DNA of 64,000 nucleotides. Origin: Candidatus Endomicrobiellum guadaloupense (GTDB lineage Bacteria > Elusimicrobiota > Endomicrobiia > Endomicrobiales > Endomicrobiaceae). Location: positions 35,724 to 99,723 of the forward strand of contig JAITJN010000037.1 in NCBI GenBank assembly GCA_031278895.1, given 5' to 3'. This document shows, in pieces, positions 31,321-40,817 of the stretch (its first letter is position 1; each line of letters opens with the position of its first letter). The position numbers and the translations under genes are program-made. Below the pieces are notes generated by a model, which saw only the letters and a program-made list of their open reading frames with translations, ran no database searches and was not told the DNA's origin.

Positions 31321-31434
31321 TTAGCATACGTCAAATATATATAATAGCATTTTTCATATGAATTTTAAATAAAGAAAGCATCTTTTATTTTTGCGTGATT
31401 TATTATAAAATCTCTGTGCGAAATAGAGGTTTTT

Positions 31435-32217
31435 ATGAAAAACTTTATAGAATTAAGAAATATTTCTGTTCTAAGGGATGACCTAAGAATTTTAGATGAT
31501 GTAACACTTAATATAAAAATAGGTGAGAATGTGGCAATAATAGGTCCAAATGGATCTGGCAAGTCTACATTCATAAAATTAATTATGCGCTCAATTTATC
31601 CATCATATACTGGATATGGAGTTTGCAAGTTGTTTGGGCGTGATGTATGGAATGTGTCTGAACTTCGTAGCATGCTTGGTATTGTTACAGATGATCTCCA
31701 ATATAATTTCCATAACGAGATAACTGGGATTGAGTGTGTATTATCAGGCTTTTTTTCAAGTGTTGGAATAGGCAAAAATCATAATGTTACAAAAGCAATG
31801 ATAGGAAAAGCTGAAGAGACAATAGATTTAATGGGAGTATCATTTTTAAAAGACAAAAAGCTTGTAACTATGTCATCAGGAGAAGCAAGAAGGTTTTTGA
31901 TAGCGAGAGCTCTTGTAAATAATCCGAAAGTTTTAATTTTAGATGAACCTTCAAATAGTTTGGATATATATTCATCTTTAAGCCTTCATAAAACTATAAG
32001 AAAGATTGTTGCTACAGGAGCTAATATAATACTTGTAACGCATTTAGTATCTGATATAATTCCTGAGATCGACAGATTTGTACTATTTAAAAACGGCAAA
32101 ATTTTTGCAGATGGAAAAAGAGAGAGCATTTTTAGTGGCAGCAAACTTTCTTCTCTTTTTGGAATTAATGTAGAAATTAGCGAAAATAAAGGATTCTGCA
32201 GTATTACGACGATATAG
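31435..32217 (+). CDS. ABC transporter ATP-binding protein
   Basis: Walker A GPNGSGKST, signature MSSGEARRFLIARALVNNPKVLILDEP. Confidence 0.93.
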   Translation: MKNFIELRNISVLRDDLRILDDVTLNIKIGENVAIIGPNGSGKSTFIKLIMRSIYPSYTGYGVCKLFGRDVWNVSELRSMLGIVTDDLQYNFHNEITGIECVLSGFFSSVGIGKNHNVTKAMIGKAEETIDLMGVSFLKDKKLVTMSSGEARRFLIARALVNNPKVLILDEPSNSLDIYSSLSLHKTIRKIVATGANIILVTHLVSDIIPEIDRFVLFKNGKIFADGKRESIFSGSKLSSLFGINVEISENKGFCSITTI

Positions 32218-32225
32218 GATAAATA

Positions 32226-34796
32226 ATGAAAAAGTGGATAAAGATTGTTTTAATACCTTTAGGTTTTTTGATATTTGTTGGTACGCTTATTCTTTTACAT
32301 AATCAACTAAAAAATCTTAGCTACAGTGACGTTATTGATGCGTTAAAAGCGATCCCTGCAGTTAGAATTGCAATAGCTTTATGCATGGCGATGTTGTACT
32401 ATCTAGTTTTAGGTGGATATGATATTGTAGCTTTTAAATTTATGGATGTTAAAAATCCAATAAAGCCAAAAGATATTTTATTTACGTGTTTTATAAGCAA
32501 TGTTTTAGCGAATAACACAGGTTATTCTATGCTTTTTGGTGGATCTATAAGGTATAGATTGTATTCTCTTTATAACGTTTCAATGATTGATGTTACAAAA
32601 GTACTTTTATTTTCATCAGCTACAATTTGGCTTGGACTGTTATCTGTAGGTGGGTTCATTTTTACTTTAGCTCCAGTTTCTTTAGAAGGAATATTTAATT
32701 TAAATTTTTCAACACGAATAATTGGGATCATTTCTTTGTCTATCCTTATTTTGTATGTTTTGTTTAGTACTCTTAACTCAAAACCAAGAAAAATATTTAA
32801 ATGGACAGTATCTTTTCCAAATATAAAGATTGTTATAGCTCAAACTTTACTTGCCACAAGCGACTGGATTATAGCCTCTTTAACGCTTTTTGTTCTTATG
32901 CCAGAAGGGTATATATCTTATTTTGTATTACTTAAAGTATTTCTTGTATCGCAATTTTTAGTTATTATAAGCCAAGTACCAGGTGGTATGGGTGTCCTTG
33001 AAACTTCTATTACTATTTTAATGCCAAATTCTGCAAATAATCCCGGAATAATAAGCGCACTTCTTGCTTATAGAGCAATATTTTATTTTTTCCCACTTTT
33101 AATAGCTTTAACTATGTTGGGTGCTTTTGAAATTATGGTGTTTACTAAGAAATTTAATAAAACTGCAAAAATTTTTGGAAATACAGTATCGTCGCTCGTG
33201 GTTCAGGTTATAGCCTTATGTTCTTTTTTTGCAGGTATGATCGCTATGTTTTCTGCATCAACGCCGTTTAATGTTGCCAAATTGAAATATATTATAAGTA
33301 TGCTTCCTCCTTGGTTTGCTGATTTATCTCATTTTTTGTTGACTATAGTCTCTTTAGGCATTTTATTTATATCTCGAGCTTTACAACTTAGAGTAAAAAG
33401 AGCTTGGACTATTGCATGCTATTTGATAGCTTTTGCAATAACGTTAATATTTATTGTTGGAGAACCTATTTTAGTTCTTGTTTGTTTTATAGCTTTGTTT
33501 GTAGTTTTATTATTCTCAAAAAAATATTTCTATAGAGATATTTCTGTACTAAAGACAAATTTAAGTTCATGGTGGCTTTGTGCTATTGGGGGTGTATTTT
33601 CTTTATCAGTGTGGATAGGATTTTTTGTAAACAGACAAGATATTCTTTCTTGGATACATTTAGATATCTTTTTCAGTAATTTTTTAAATACAAGCGATGC
33701 AGCAAGATTTTTGAGAGCTAGTTTTGGTGTTGGTGCTATAATATTTATTGTAATTGTTGAGCAAATATTAAAAAACTTTTTCAGCAAATCTGTTTCTTTT
33801 ACAAAAGAAGATATAGCACAAATAGCTTACTCTTCTAATTATTCTTATGCTTTTTATTCTTTAGCTCCTGATAAAGAATTTATAATAAATGATGAAAAAG
33901 ATGCATTTATTATGTATGCAAAATCAAAAGATAGTTGGATTGTTCTTGAAGATCCAGTAGGTAAAAGTTTCCATAAAAACGAGCTTTTGTGGAAATTTAA
34001 AGAATTGGCTGACGATATGTCTGCTAAACCTGCATTTCTTGGTATTGACGGAAAGTATGCTCAAATTTATGATGATGTAGGACTTGATATTTTTGATATA
34101 GGACAAGAAGCTAAAATAGAGTTGAATAATTTTGATAAATCCAATGAAAAGTTTAAAAGTTTTTACGATTTAGAAAATAAATTAGAGACAGAAGGTTTTA
34201 TTTATAAATCTCTAAAATCAGATATGTTTAGTAAATATAAGGCAGAATTCTCAGAGATAAACAAACAGTGGATGCAAAATACTGATTATTTTGAAATGAA
34301 CTTTATTCCAGGCAAATACGATGAGAGTTATATGCAAAATATGGATTTTAGTATTGTAGAAAAAAACAGTAAAATTTATGCTTTTTCAATTTTTTTTAAA
34401 ACTGGCAATAAACACGAAATTTCTTCTGAAATAATAAGATACTTAAAAAGCGAATACGATTTATTCTCTTATATTATTTTTAAAAATATTATTTATGCAA
34501 AAGATGATGGATATAGATTGTTTGATTTAGGCTTTGCATATTTTAATCAATCTGAAAATAGTGGGGAATTAGCAAAATATTTTGCAAAAATGTTTATGTT
34601 TGCCGAGCATTTCAAATATAATATTGCACTTTTAAGAGATTTTAAAGAAAGATTCTATCCTGTTTGGAGAAATAAATATATAGCAATACATCCTGATAAA
34701 TATATTATTTCTTTTATTAAAAATTTTGCTAATCTTGTATCTCCTAAAAAGACTATAAGTAGAAAGAATTATATTAAGGTTTTTTTAAAAAGATGA
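32226..34796 (+). CDS. mprF: MprF-like bifunctional phosphatidylglycerol lysyltransferase/flippase
   Basis: Multi-TM N-terminal half, C-terminal DUF2156-type domain (SYAFYSLAPDKEFIINDEKDAFIMYAKSKDSWIVLEDPVG); 856 aa. Confidence 0.85.
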   Translation: MKKWIKIVLIPLGFLIFVGTLILLHNQLKNLSYSDVIDALKAIPAVRIAIALCMAMLYYLVLGGYDIVAFKFMDVKNPIKPKDILFTCFISNVLANNTGYSMLFGGSIRYRLYSLYNVSMIDVTKVLLFSSATIWLGLLSVGGFIFTLAPVSLEGIFNLNFSTRIIGIISLSILILYVLFSTLNSKPRKIFKWTVSFPNIKIVIAQTLLATSDWIIASLTLFVLMPEGYISYFVLLKVFLVSQFLVIISQVPGGMGVLETSITILMPNSANNPGIISALLAYRAIFYFFPLLIALTMLGAFEIMVFTKKFNKTAKIFGNTVSSLVVQVIALCSFFAGMIAMFSASTPFNVAKLKYIISMLPPWFADLSHFLLTIVSLGILFISRALQLRVKRAWTIACYLIAFAITLIFIVGEPILVLVCFIALFVVLLFSKKYFYRDISVLKTNLSSWWLCAIGGVFSLSVWIGFFVNRQDILSWIHLDIFFSNFLNTSDAARFLRASFGVGAIIFIVIVEQILKNFFSKSVSFTKEDIAQIAYSSNYSYAFYSLAPDKEFIINDEKDAFIMYAKSKDSWIVLEDPVGKSFHKNELLWKFKELADDMSAKPAFLGIDGKYAQIYDDVGLDIFDIGQEAKIELNNFDKSNEKFKSFYDLENKLETEGFIYKSLKSDMFSKYKAEFSEINKQWMQNTDYFEMNFIPGKYDESYMQNMDFSIVEKNSKIYAFSIFFKTGNKHEISSEIIRYLKSEYDLFSYIIFKNIIYAKDDGYRLFDLGFAYFNQSENSGELAKYFAKMFMFAEHFKYNIALLRDFKERFYPVWRNKYIAIHPDKYIISFIKNFANLVSPKKTISRKNYIKVFLKR

Positions 34797-35767
34797 AAGC
34801 GTGGGATAATTTTTATCAAAATGTTATTCAAACTGACTTGATAAAACGTGAAGATAAAATTGTTCTTGCAGTTTCCGGAGGACAAGACTCAATGTGCATG
34901 CTTCATTTGTTTTGGCGTTTAGCTAAAAAAATCCGACTTGAGCTATTAGTTGTAAACTTCAACCATAAACTAAGGAAAGACTCTCTCGAAGAAGCTAATA
35001 TCGTGAAGTTTTTATCAGATAAATTAGGTATTGAATGTATCTTAGAAGATATTAATGTTAAGGGATATGCTAAAAAAGAGTCGGTATCTATTGAAACAGC
35101 TGGACGTAATTTAAGATATTATACGCTTGAGAACATAGCAAAAAGACACAAATATAATAAAATTGCTACTGCACATAACTCTAATGATAATGCAGAAACT
35201 GTTCTAATGTGGCTTCTAAGAGGTAGTGGTAATTTTGCAGGTATACCTCAAGAAAGGACAGTAAGCAGAAAACTAAGTATTGTAAGACCTTTGCTTCCAA
35301 TTAAACGTAAGCTCATTGAAGATTATGTAAAGATTCACAAATTACCGTTTTGTACCGACAAATCAAATTTTTCCGACATTTATACCAGAAATAAAATAAG
35401 GCATTCTTTGATTCCTGCCTGTGAAAAGATAAACCCGATGGTTGTTGAGCATATATTTAATTTAAGCCGTATACAAACTATGGAAAACTCTTATTTAGAA
35501 CAGATAACCCTTAAATGTTTGAGAAAGTGTGTTAAATTTAACAAAACCAAAATTTTTCTTGATTTAACAATGTTTTTGCAGTATAATAAAGCGGTTAAAT
35601 ACAGGATTTTAAAGAATATTTTGCCACAAAAAAAATACAATTCTCATATCAATTTAATAATGTTTAAAATTCTATCGTCAGATTTATCTGTTTATAAGAT
35701 ATCAGATGAGTGGAGTTTTTGTATTAAACAAAATAATAAAGCATATTTTATAAAGGATAAAAGATGA
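34793..35767 (+). CDS. tilS: tRNA(Ile)-lysidine synthase
   Basis: VLAVSGGQDSMCMLHLF...NFNHKLRKDS...ATAHNSNDNAETVLMWLLRGSG. Confidence 0.96.
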   Translation: MKAWDNFYQNVIQTDLIKREDKIVLAVSGGQDSMCMLHLFWRLAKKIRLELLVVNFNHKLRKDSLEEANIVKFLSDKLGIECILEDINVKGYAKKESVSIETAGRNLRYYTLENIAKRHKYNKIATAHNSNDNAETVLMWLLRGSGNFAGIPQERTVSRKLSIVRPLLPIKRKLIEDYVKIHKLPFCTDKSNFSDIYTRNKIRHSLIPACEKINPMVVEHIFNLSRIQTMENSYLEQITLKCLRKCVKFNKTKIFLDLTMFLQYNKAVKYRILKNILPQKKYNSHINLIMFKILSSDLSVYKISDEWSFCIKQNNKAYFIKDKR

Positions 35768-36303
35768 CCAACAAATACTGCAGAGGTGATATTGATATTT
35801 TGCTTTCCGCTGAAGATATTCATAAAAGAGTTGCAGAAATAGGTTCTCAGATCTCTAAAGATTATCAAGGTAGAGATGTTTTATTAGTTACTGTTTTAAA
35901 TGGAAGTTTTATTTTTTGTGCAGACTTAGTTCGTAATATTGATTTAGACTGCAAAGTTGACTTTATGTCTGTTAGCTCTTATCTTGGAACGCAAACACAG
36001 GGAAAAGTAAAAGTTGTTTCTGGTATAAAAGAAGATATTATAGGCAAAGATGTTATAATCATTGAAGATATAGTAGACAAAGGATTTACATTGGATTTCT
36101 TGATAAGAGAGATATCTTTAAAAAAGCCTAAAAGCATAAAGACTTGCGTATTCTTAGACAAAAAATGCGCTAGAGAAAAAGAAGTCATAGTTAACTACAG
36201 CTGTTTTGAAATCGGCAATGATTTTGTTGTTGGTTATGGGTTGGATTGCGATGGTTTTTTTAGAACCTTGCCTTACGTCGGAAAAATAAAGGAGTCTGTT
36301 TAA
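35764..36303 (+). CDS. hpt: Hypoxanthine phosphoribosyltransferase
   Basis: VLLVTVLNGSFIFCADLVRNI...DVIIIEDIVDKGFTL. Confidence 0.93.
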   Translation: MTNKYCRGDIDILLSAEDIHKRVAEIGSQISKDYQGRDVLLVTVLNGSFIFCADLVRNIDLDCKVDFMSVSSYLGTQTQGKVKVVSGIKEDIIGKDVIIIEDIVDKGFTLDFLIREISLKKPKSIKTCVFLDKKCAREKEVIVNYSCFEIGNDFVVGYGLDCDGFFRTLPYVGKIKESV

Positions 36304-38189
36304 TGAAGAAAAAAGGGCCATGGCATATACTTTTTTGGATAACGCTTTTTATAATTATATTTATGCTTATGAATGCCGCAGGCAAGAAAAGTTCTGAAGC
36401 TGAATTGGAATACTCGCAATTTAAGCGATATATAAGATCTGGCAGCGTGTCTAAAATTGTTGTTGGACAGGATTTTATAAAAGGACAGTTTAGAGATTCT
36501 GACGGAGTTTTAAAGAAATTTAAAACTATCCCAATGAATGATCCTAATCTTATAAAAGATATGGAAGAAAATAAAGTTCTTGAATTTTCGTCAGTTGAAA
36601 AAGGTGGTTTGCTTAGTTCTATATTGATAGGCTGCTTGCCGATGATTCTTTTCCTTTTTGTGTGGTTTTTCCTTATGCGAGGAATGATGGCAGGCGGAGG
36701 TAAGCAGGCGATGTCTTTTGGCAAAACAAAAGCAAAACTTGCAGGAAACAATACTGCTAAAAAAGTTACATTTAAGGATGTTGCTGGTTGTAATGAAGCT
36801 AAAGAAGAATTACAAGAAATTATAGGGTTTTTGAAAGAGCCAACCAAATTTCAAAAATTAGGAGGAAAGATTCCTAAAGGAGTTCTCCTTTTTGGATCTC
36901 CAGGAACAGGAAAAACCTTACTTGCCAAAGCTGTTGCTGGTGAGGCAGGAGTTCCTTTCTTTTCTTCAAGCGGTTCAGAATTTGTTGAAATGTTTGTTGG
37001 AGTAGGTGCTTCAAGAGTAAGAGATTTATTTGATCAAGGTAGGAAGTCTGCTCCTTGTTTGCTATTTATAGATGAAATAGATGCGGTTGGAAGGCATAGA
37101 TTTGCAGGTATTGGTGGTGGACACGATGAGAGAGAACAAACTCTAAACCAGCTGCTTGTTGAAATGGATGGTTTTGATACTAAAGAAGGTGTTATTCTAA
37201 TTGCTGCTACAAATAGACCTGATGTGTTAGATCCTGCTCTTTTAAGACCAGGAAGATTTGACAGACAAGTTGTAGTACCAAGTCCGGACCTGAAAGATAG
37301 AGAAGAGATTCTTTCTGTACATGCACAAAAAATTAAATTAGATACAGATGTTAATTTAAATGTTATAGCAAGAAGGACTCCTGGTTTTGTTGGAGCAGAT
37401 TTGGCAAATCTTATAAACGAAGCAGCTTTACTAGCAGCAAGAAACGGACAAAAAGCTGTGAATATGAAGAATATGGAAGAAGCTATAGATAGAATTCTTG
37501 CAGGACCACAGAGGAAGTCTCGTATGATGTCCGACAAAGAAAAGAAAGTTATAGCTTATCATGAGGCAGGGCATACTATAGTTGCCAAGCTTCTTCCTAC
37601 AGCAGATCCTGTTCATAAAGTTTCTATAGTTCCAAGAGGCCCAGCACTTGGCTATACTCTTCAGGTTCCAGAAGAAGATAAGTATTTAACTTCAAGGACT
37701 GAACTTTTAGATAGACTTGCGATATTATTTGGTGGACGTGTTGCTGAAGAACTTGTATTTTCAGAGATTACTACAGGTGCTCAAAATGATATATCAAAAG
37801 CTACTGAAATTGCTACAAGAATGGTCATGGAATTTGGTATGAGTGAAAAAGTAGGTCCGATGGCTTTACAAAGACCTAATGAAGAAATTTTTCTTGGGAG
37901 AGATATTTCAAGAGAAGTAAGGCATTCAGGAAAAACGTCTGAACTTATAGATGAAGAAATTAAGAAACTTATTGATGAAGCAAAAAATGAAGCAACAAGA
38001 CTTATTAAAGATAATTCAACAAAGCTTGATAAGCTTGTAAATTATCTTTTAGATAGAGAGACTTTAAGTGGTGAGGAAGTCAATAAAATAATGAAGGGTG
38101 AAGACTTGCCATACATCTCACAAAAAGCTCCGGTAACAAAAGAAGATAAAAAAGAAGCCGCAGTTGGAAAAGAGATAATAAGAAAATAA
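36303..38189 (+). CDS. ftsH: ATP-dependent zinc metalloprotease FtsH
   Basis: [54 protein letters not shown] zinc motif. Confidence 0.98.
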   Translation: MKKKGPWHILFWITLFIIIFMLMNAAGKKSSEAELEYSQFKRYIRSGSVSKIVVGQDFIKGQFRDSDGVLKKFKTIPMNDPNLIKDMEENKVLEFSSVEKGGLLSSILIGCLPMILFLFVWFFLMRGMMAGGGKQAMSFGKTKAKLAGNNTAKKVTFKDVAGCNEAKEELQEIIGFLKEPTKFQKLGGKIPKGVLLFGSPGTGKTLLAKAVAGEAGVPFFSSSGSEFVEMFVGVGASRVRDLFDQGRKSAPCLLFIDEIDAVGRHRFAGIGGGHDEREQTLNQLLVEMDGFDTKEGVILIAATNRPDVLDPALLRPGRFDRQVVVPSPDLKDREEILSVHAQKIKLDTDVNLNVIARRTPGFVGADLANLINEAALLAARNGQKAVNMKNMEEAIDRILAGPQRKSRMMSDKEKKVIAYHEAGHTIVAKLLPTADPVHKVSIVPRGPALGYTLQVPEEDKYLTSRTELLDRLAILFGGRVAEELVFSEITTGAQNDISKATEIATRMVMEFGMSEKVGPMALQRPNEEIFLGRDISREVRHSGKTSELIDEEIKKLIDEAKNEATRLIKDNSTKLDKLVNYLLDRETLSGEEVNKIMKGEDLPYISQKAPVTKEDKKEAAVGKEIIRK

Positions 38190-38195
38190 TTAACG

Positions 38196-38786
38196 ATGGA
38201 AAATATGAAAGTGAAAAAATTTAATTTTGATGAAAAAAAAGCTCAAGAAGCTATAAGACTTTTGCTTGAATCTATTGGAGAGGATTTAAACAGAGAGGGC
38301 CTTAGGCGTACTCCTGAAAGAGTAGCTGAATTTTATAAAGAAGCTCTGTCAGGTAATGCAATTGATCCAGCTAAGCTTGTACCTGTTCATTACGCAAGTG
38401 AAGAACATGAAGAAATAGTTCTTGTAAAGGATATTTCGTTTTATTCTATATGCGAACATCATTTGTTGCCTTTTTTGGGTAAAGCTTGTGTAGCATATAT
38501 TCCTAGAAAAGATAAAATAGTTGGAGTATCAAAACTTATAAGGCTTGTAGAGGTTTTTGCTAATAGACTTCAACTCCAAGAACGGCTTACGAAACAAATT
38601 GCTGATACTGTAATGAAGTCAATAGATCCTCATGGAGTTATGGTTGTTATTGAAGCTGAACATTTATGTATGACAATGCGAGGTGTTAAAAAGCCTGGCG
38701 CAAAGATGATTACTTCGGCCATGAGGGGAATATTTTTAAAAGATGTAAGGACTAGATCTGAAGCTATGTCTCTTTTAGGGGAATAA
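38196..38786 (+). CDS. folE: GTP cyclohydrolase I
   Basis: EGLRRTPERVAEFYKEAL...FYSICEHHLLPFLGKACVAYIP. Confidence 0.97.
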   Translation: MENMKVKKFNFDEKKAQEAIRLLLESIGEDLNREGLRRTPERVAEFYKEALSGNAIDPAKLVPVHYASEEHEEIVLVKDISFYSICEHHLLPFLGKACVAYIPRKDKIVGVSKLIRLVEVFANRLQLQERLTKQIADTVMKSIDPHGVMVVIEAEHLCMTMRGVKKPGAKMITSAMRGIFLKDVRTRSEAMSLLGE

Positions 38787-38787
38787 A

Positions 38788-39954
38788 TTGATAGTAAGAA
38801 AATCTGTAGTAAACAATTTTAGTGATGTTTTGAAACTTGTCAAAAATACAGGTTGTAGTTGTATGGTTTATGAATCTTTGGCAAACAAAGGTATTCTTGA
38901 GGTTATAGTTATAGAAAAAATAGACAATAGAGCAGCAAATATATTAAAACAAGAAGCTATTTCAGTTGGCGCAGATGCAGCTTTAAATGAGAATATAAGT
39001 AGATTTAAACTTGGATTCTCAAATATAGTTTTGTTTGTGACGGCATTTCAAGCTCATAAACTTATAAACAAACTCAGCTTTCAGCCTTTTGGTTTAAAAC
39101 AAGTTGCCAGCTCCTTGAAAACAATAATAGTTGATAAAAAAGTTTTTAGATATAAAAATAAATATTTAGATTTATCAAACCCTATTGTAATGGGTATAGT
39201 TAATATGGACCCTAACTCTTTTTCAGGAGACGGTCTTACAGATCCTGAAAAAGCTTTGGCCAAAGTAGTAGAATTTGAGAAATTTGGAGCAGGAATTATA
39301 GATATAGGTGCAGAATCTTCAAGGCCTGGCGTTAAACTTGTTGATGCAAAAACAGAAATTAGAAGATTGATTGTGGCTCTAAGAAAGATAAGAAAACATG
39401 TTAAAATTCCTATTTCTATAGATACTTATAAGCATGAAACTGCAAGAGCTGCATTATCAGAAGGTGCAGATATAATAAACGATATTTTTGCTTTAAGAAA
39501 AGGAAAAGAAAAATTAGCTAGATTAGTTGCTGACTATAAAGCAGGGATTATACTTATGCATATGAAAGGGATTCCTCAAAATATGCAAGTAGCTCCGCAG
39601 TATAAGAATTGTACTTCTGAAGTATATGAGTTTCTTTCTGAAAGAAAGTCGTATGCAATGAATTTTGGAATAAAAGAGGAGTATATTGCTGTAGATCCAG
39701 GACATGGATTTGGTAAAACAGTTAAGCATAATATTGAACTTATAAAAAACATGAGCGTTTTCTCATCTCTTGGACCGGTAGTTGGAGCAGTATCGCGGAA
39801 AAGATTTGTAAAAACTTTATCTGGTGAAGACAAATCTTCATTTATAGTAGCTAATTTCCTTGCAGCATTTTGTGGAGCTAATATTATAAGAGTACATGAT
39901 GTAAAAGAAACTGTCAATGTTTTTAAAATAATAGAAGCTTTTAGAGGAATATAA
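38788..39954 (+). CDS. folP: Dihydropteroate synthase
   Basis: IVMGIVNMDPNSFSGDG...GAGIIDIGAESSRPG...ISIDTYK; with an extra N-terminal domain of about 130 aa. Confidence 0.92.
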   Translation: MIVRKSVVNNFSDVLKLVKNTGCSCMVYESLANKGILEVIVIEKIDNRAANILKQEAISVGADAALNENISRFKLGFSNIVLFVTAFQAHKLINKLSFQPFGLKQVASSLKTIIVDKKVFRYKNKYLDLSNPIVMGIVNMDPNSFSGDGLTDPEKALAKVVEFEKFGAGIIDIGAESSRPGVKLVDAKTEIRRLIVALRKIRKHVKIPISIDTYKHETARAALSEGADIINDIFALRKGKEKLARLVADYKAGIILMHMKGIPQNMQVAPQYKNCTSEVYEFLSERKSYAMNFGIKEEYIAVDPGHGFGKTVKHNIELIKNMSVFSSLGPVVGAVSRKRFVKTLSGEDKSSFIVANFLAAFCGANIIRVHDVKETVNVFKIIEAFRGI

Positions 39955-40721
39955 TGGAAACATTTGTTACTATTTATAATCTGTATATTTCAAATATTTT
40001 AGATATATTAATTCTTACGTTAATATTCTATAGAATAATTCTTATAATACAAGGCACAAGAACAATACAGATATTTATAGGTATATTATTTATCTTAGGT
40101 CTTACGGTTATATCAAGAGATATTTTGCATTTAAAAGCTTTGTCATGGCTTTTAGATAACTTTTGGCTTGCAGCAGTTATAATATTTGCTGTTATATTTC
40201 AAATGGAAATACGTAATCTTTTGGCTCAAATCGGAGGTCATTTGTGGGGGACAAAAACAAAAATCAAAGATCCTTATATAATTGAAATTATTGCTGCTGT
40301 TGAGGATTTAAGCTCGTCAATGACCGGCTGTCTTATAGCTATAGAAAATGAAATTGGTTTAAAAAGTTTTACAGAAACGGGTGTCTCACTCAATGCTGAT
40401 ATTTCAAAAGAGCTTTTGCTTTCAATATTTAAAAATAAATCTGCTCCTTTACATGATGGAGCAATTATAGTTTCAAACGGAAGGATAGTAGCTGCTGGCT
40501 GCGTTCTTCCTTTGAGCCATGATACAAATGTAAAGTTGTTTGGAACAAGACATAGAGCTGCCCTTGGGTTAAGTGAAGTTACAGATACCGTTGTTGTAGT
40601 AGTTTCGGAAGAAACTGGACAAATTTCTATTGCACATGATAGCAAATTACATGGAAATATCTCTCTTGCAAAATTAAGAGAGATATTCAATACAAATGGT
40701 GAGGTCTTAAAAACAAAATGA
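39954..40721 (+). CDS. cdaA: Diadenylate cyclase (CdaA)
   Basis: TM N-term then KNKSAPLHDGAIIVSNGRIVAAGCVLPLS...LGTRHRAALGLSEVTD: DisA_N DGA and RHR motifs. Confidence 0.96.
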   Translation: METFVTIYNLYISNILDILILTLIFYRIILIIQGTRTIQIFIGILFILGLTVISRDILHLKALSWLLDNFWLAAVIIFAVIFQMEIRNLLAQIGGHLWGTKTKIKDPYIIEIIAAVEDLSSSMTGCLIAIENEIGLKSFTETGVSLNADISKELLLSIFKNKSAPLHDGAIIVSNGRIVAAGCVLPLSHDTNVKLFGTRHRAALGLSEVTDTVVVVVSEETGQISIAHDSKLHGNISLAKLREIFNTNGEVLKTK

Positions 40722-40816
40722 CACGAGTACTTGTTAAAATTAAAAAGAACTGGCAGTTGAAAGCTCTTGCATTTGTTTTGGCGCTTTTTGTATGGCTATA
40801 TGCGAGATATATGTAA
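40718..40816 (+). CDS. 32-codon micro-ORF resembling only the N-terminal membrane anchor of CdaR/YbbR
   Basis: ATGA overlap with cdaA stop; MTRVLVKIKKNWQLKALAFVLALFVWLYARYM*; followed 1 nt later by the glmM ATG. Position cdaA-x-glmM is the conserved cdaR slot. Too short for the ORF track. Confidence 0.7.
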   Translation: MTRVLVKIKKNWQLKALAFVLALFVWLYARYM

Positions 40817-40817
40817 A

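Noticed and set aside
31261-31434. CRISPR array downstream of cas2
   Set aside because: No periodic repeats; only one repeat-like unit and its complement are present.
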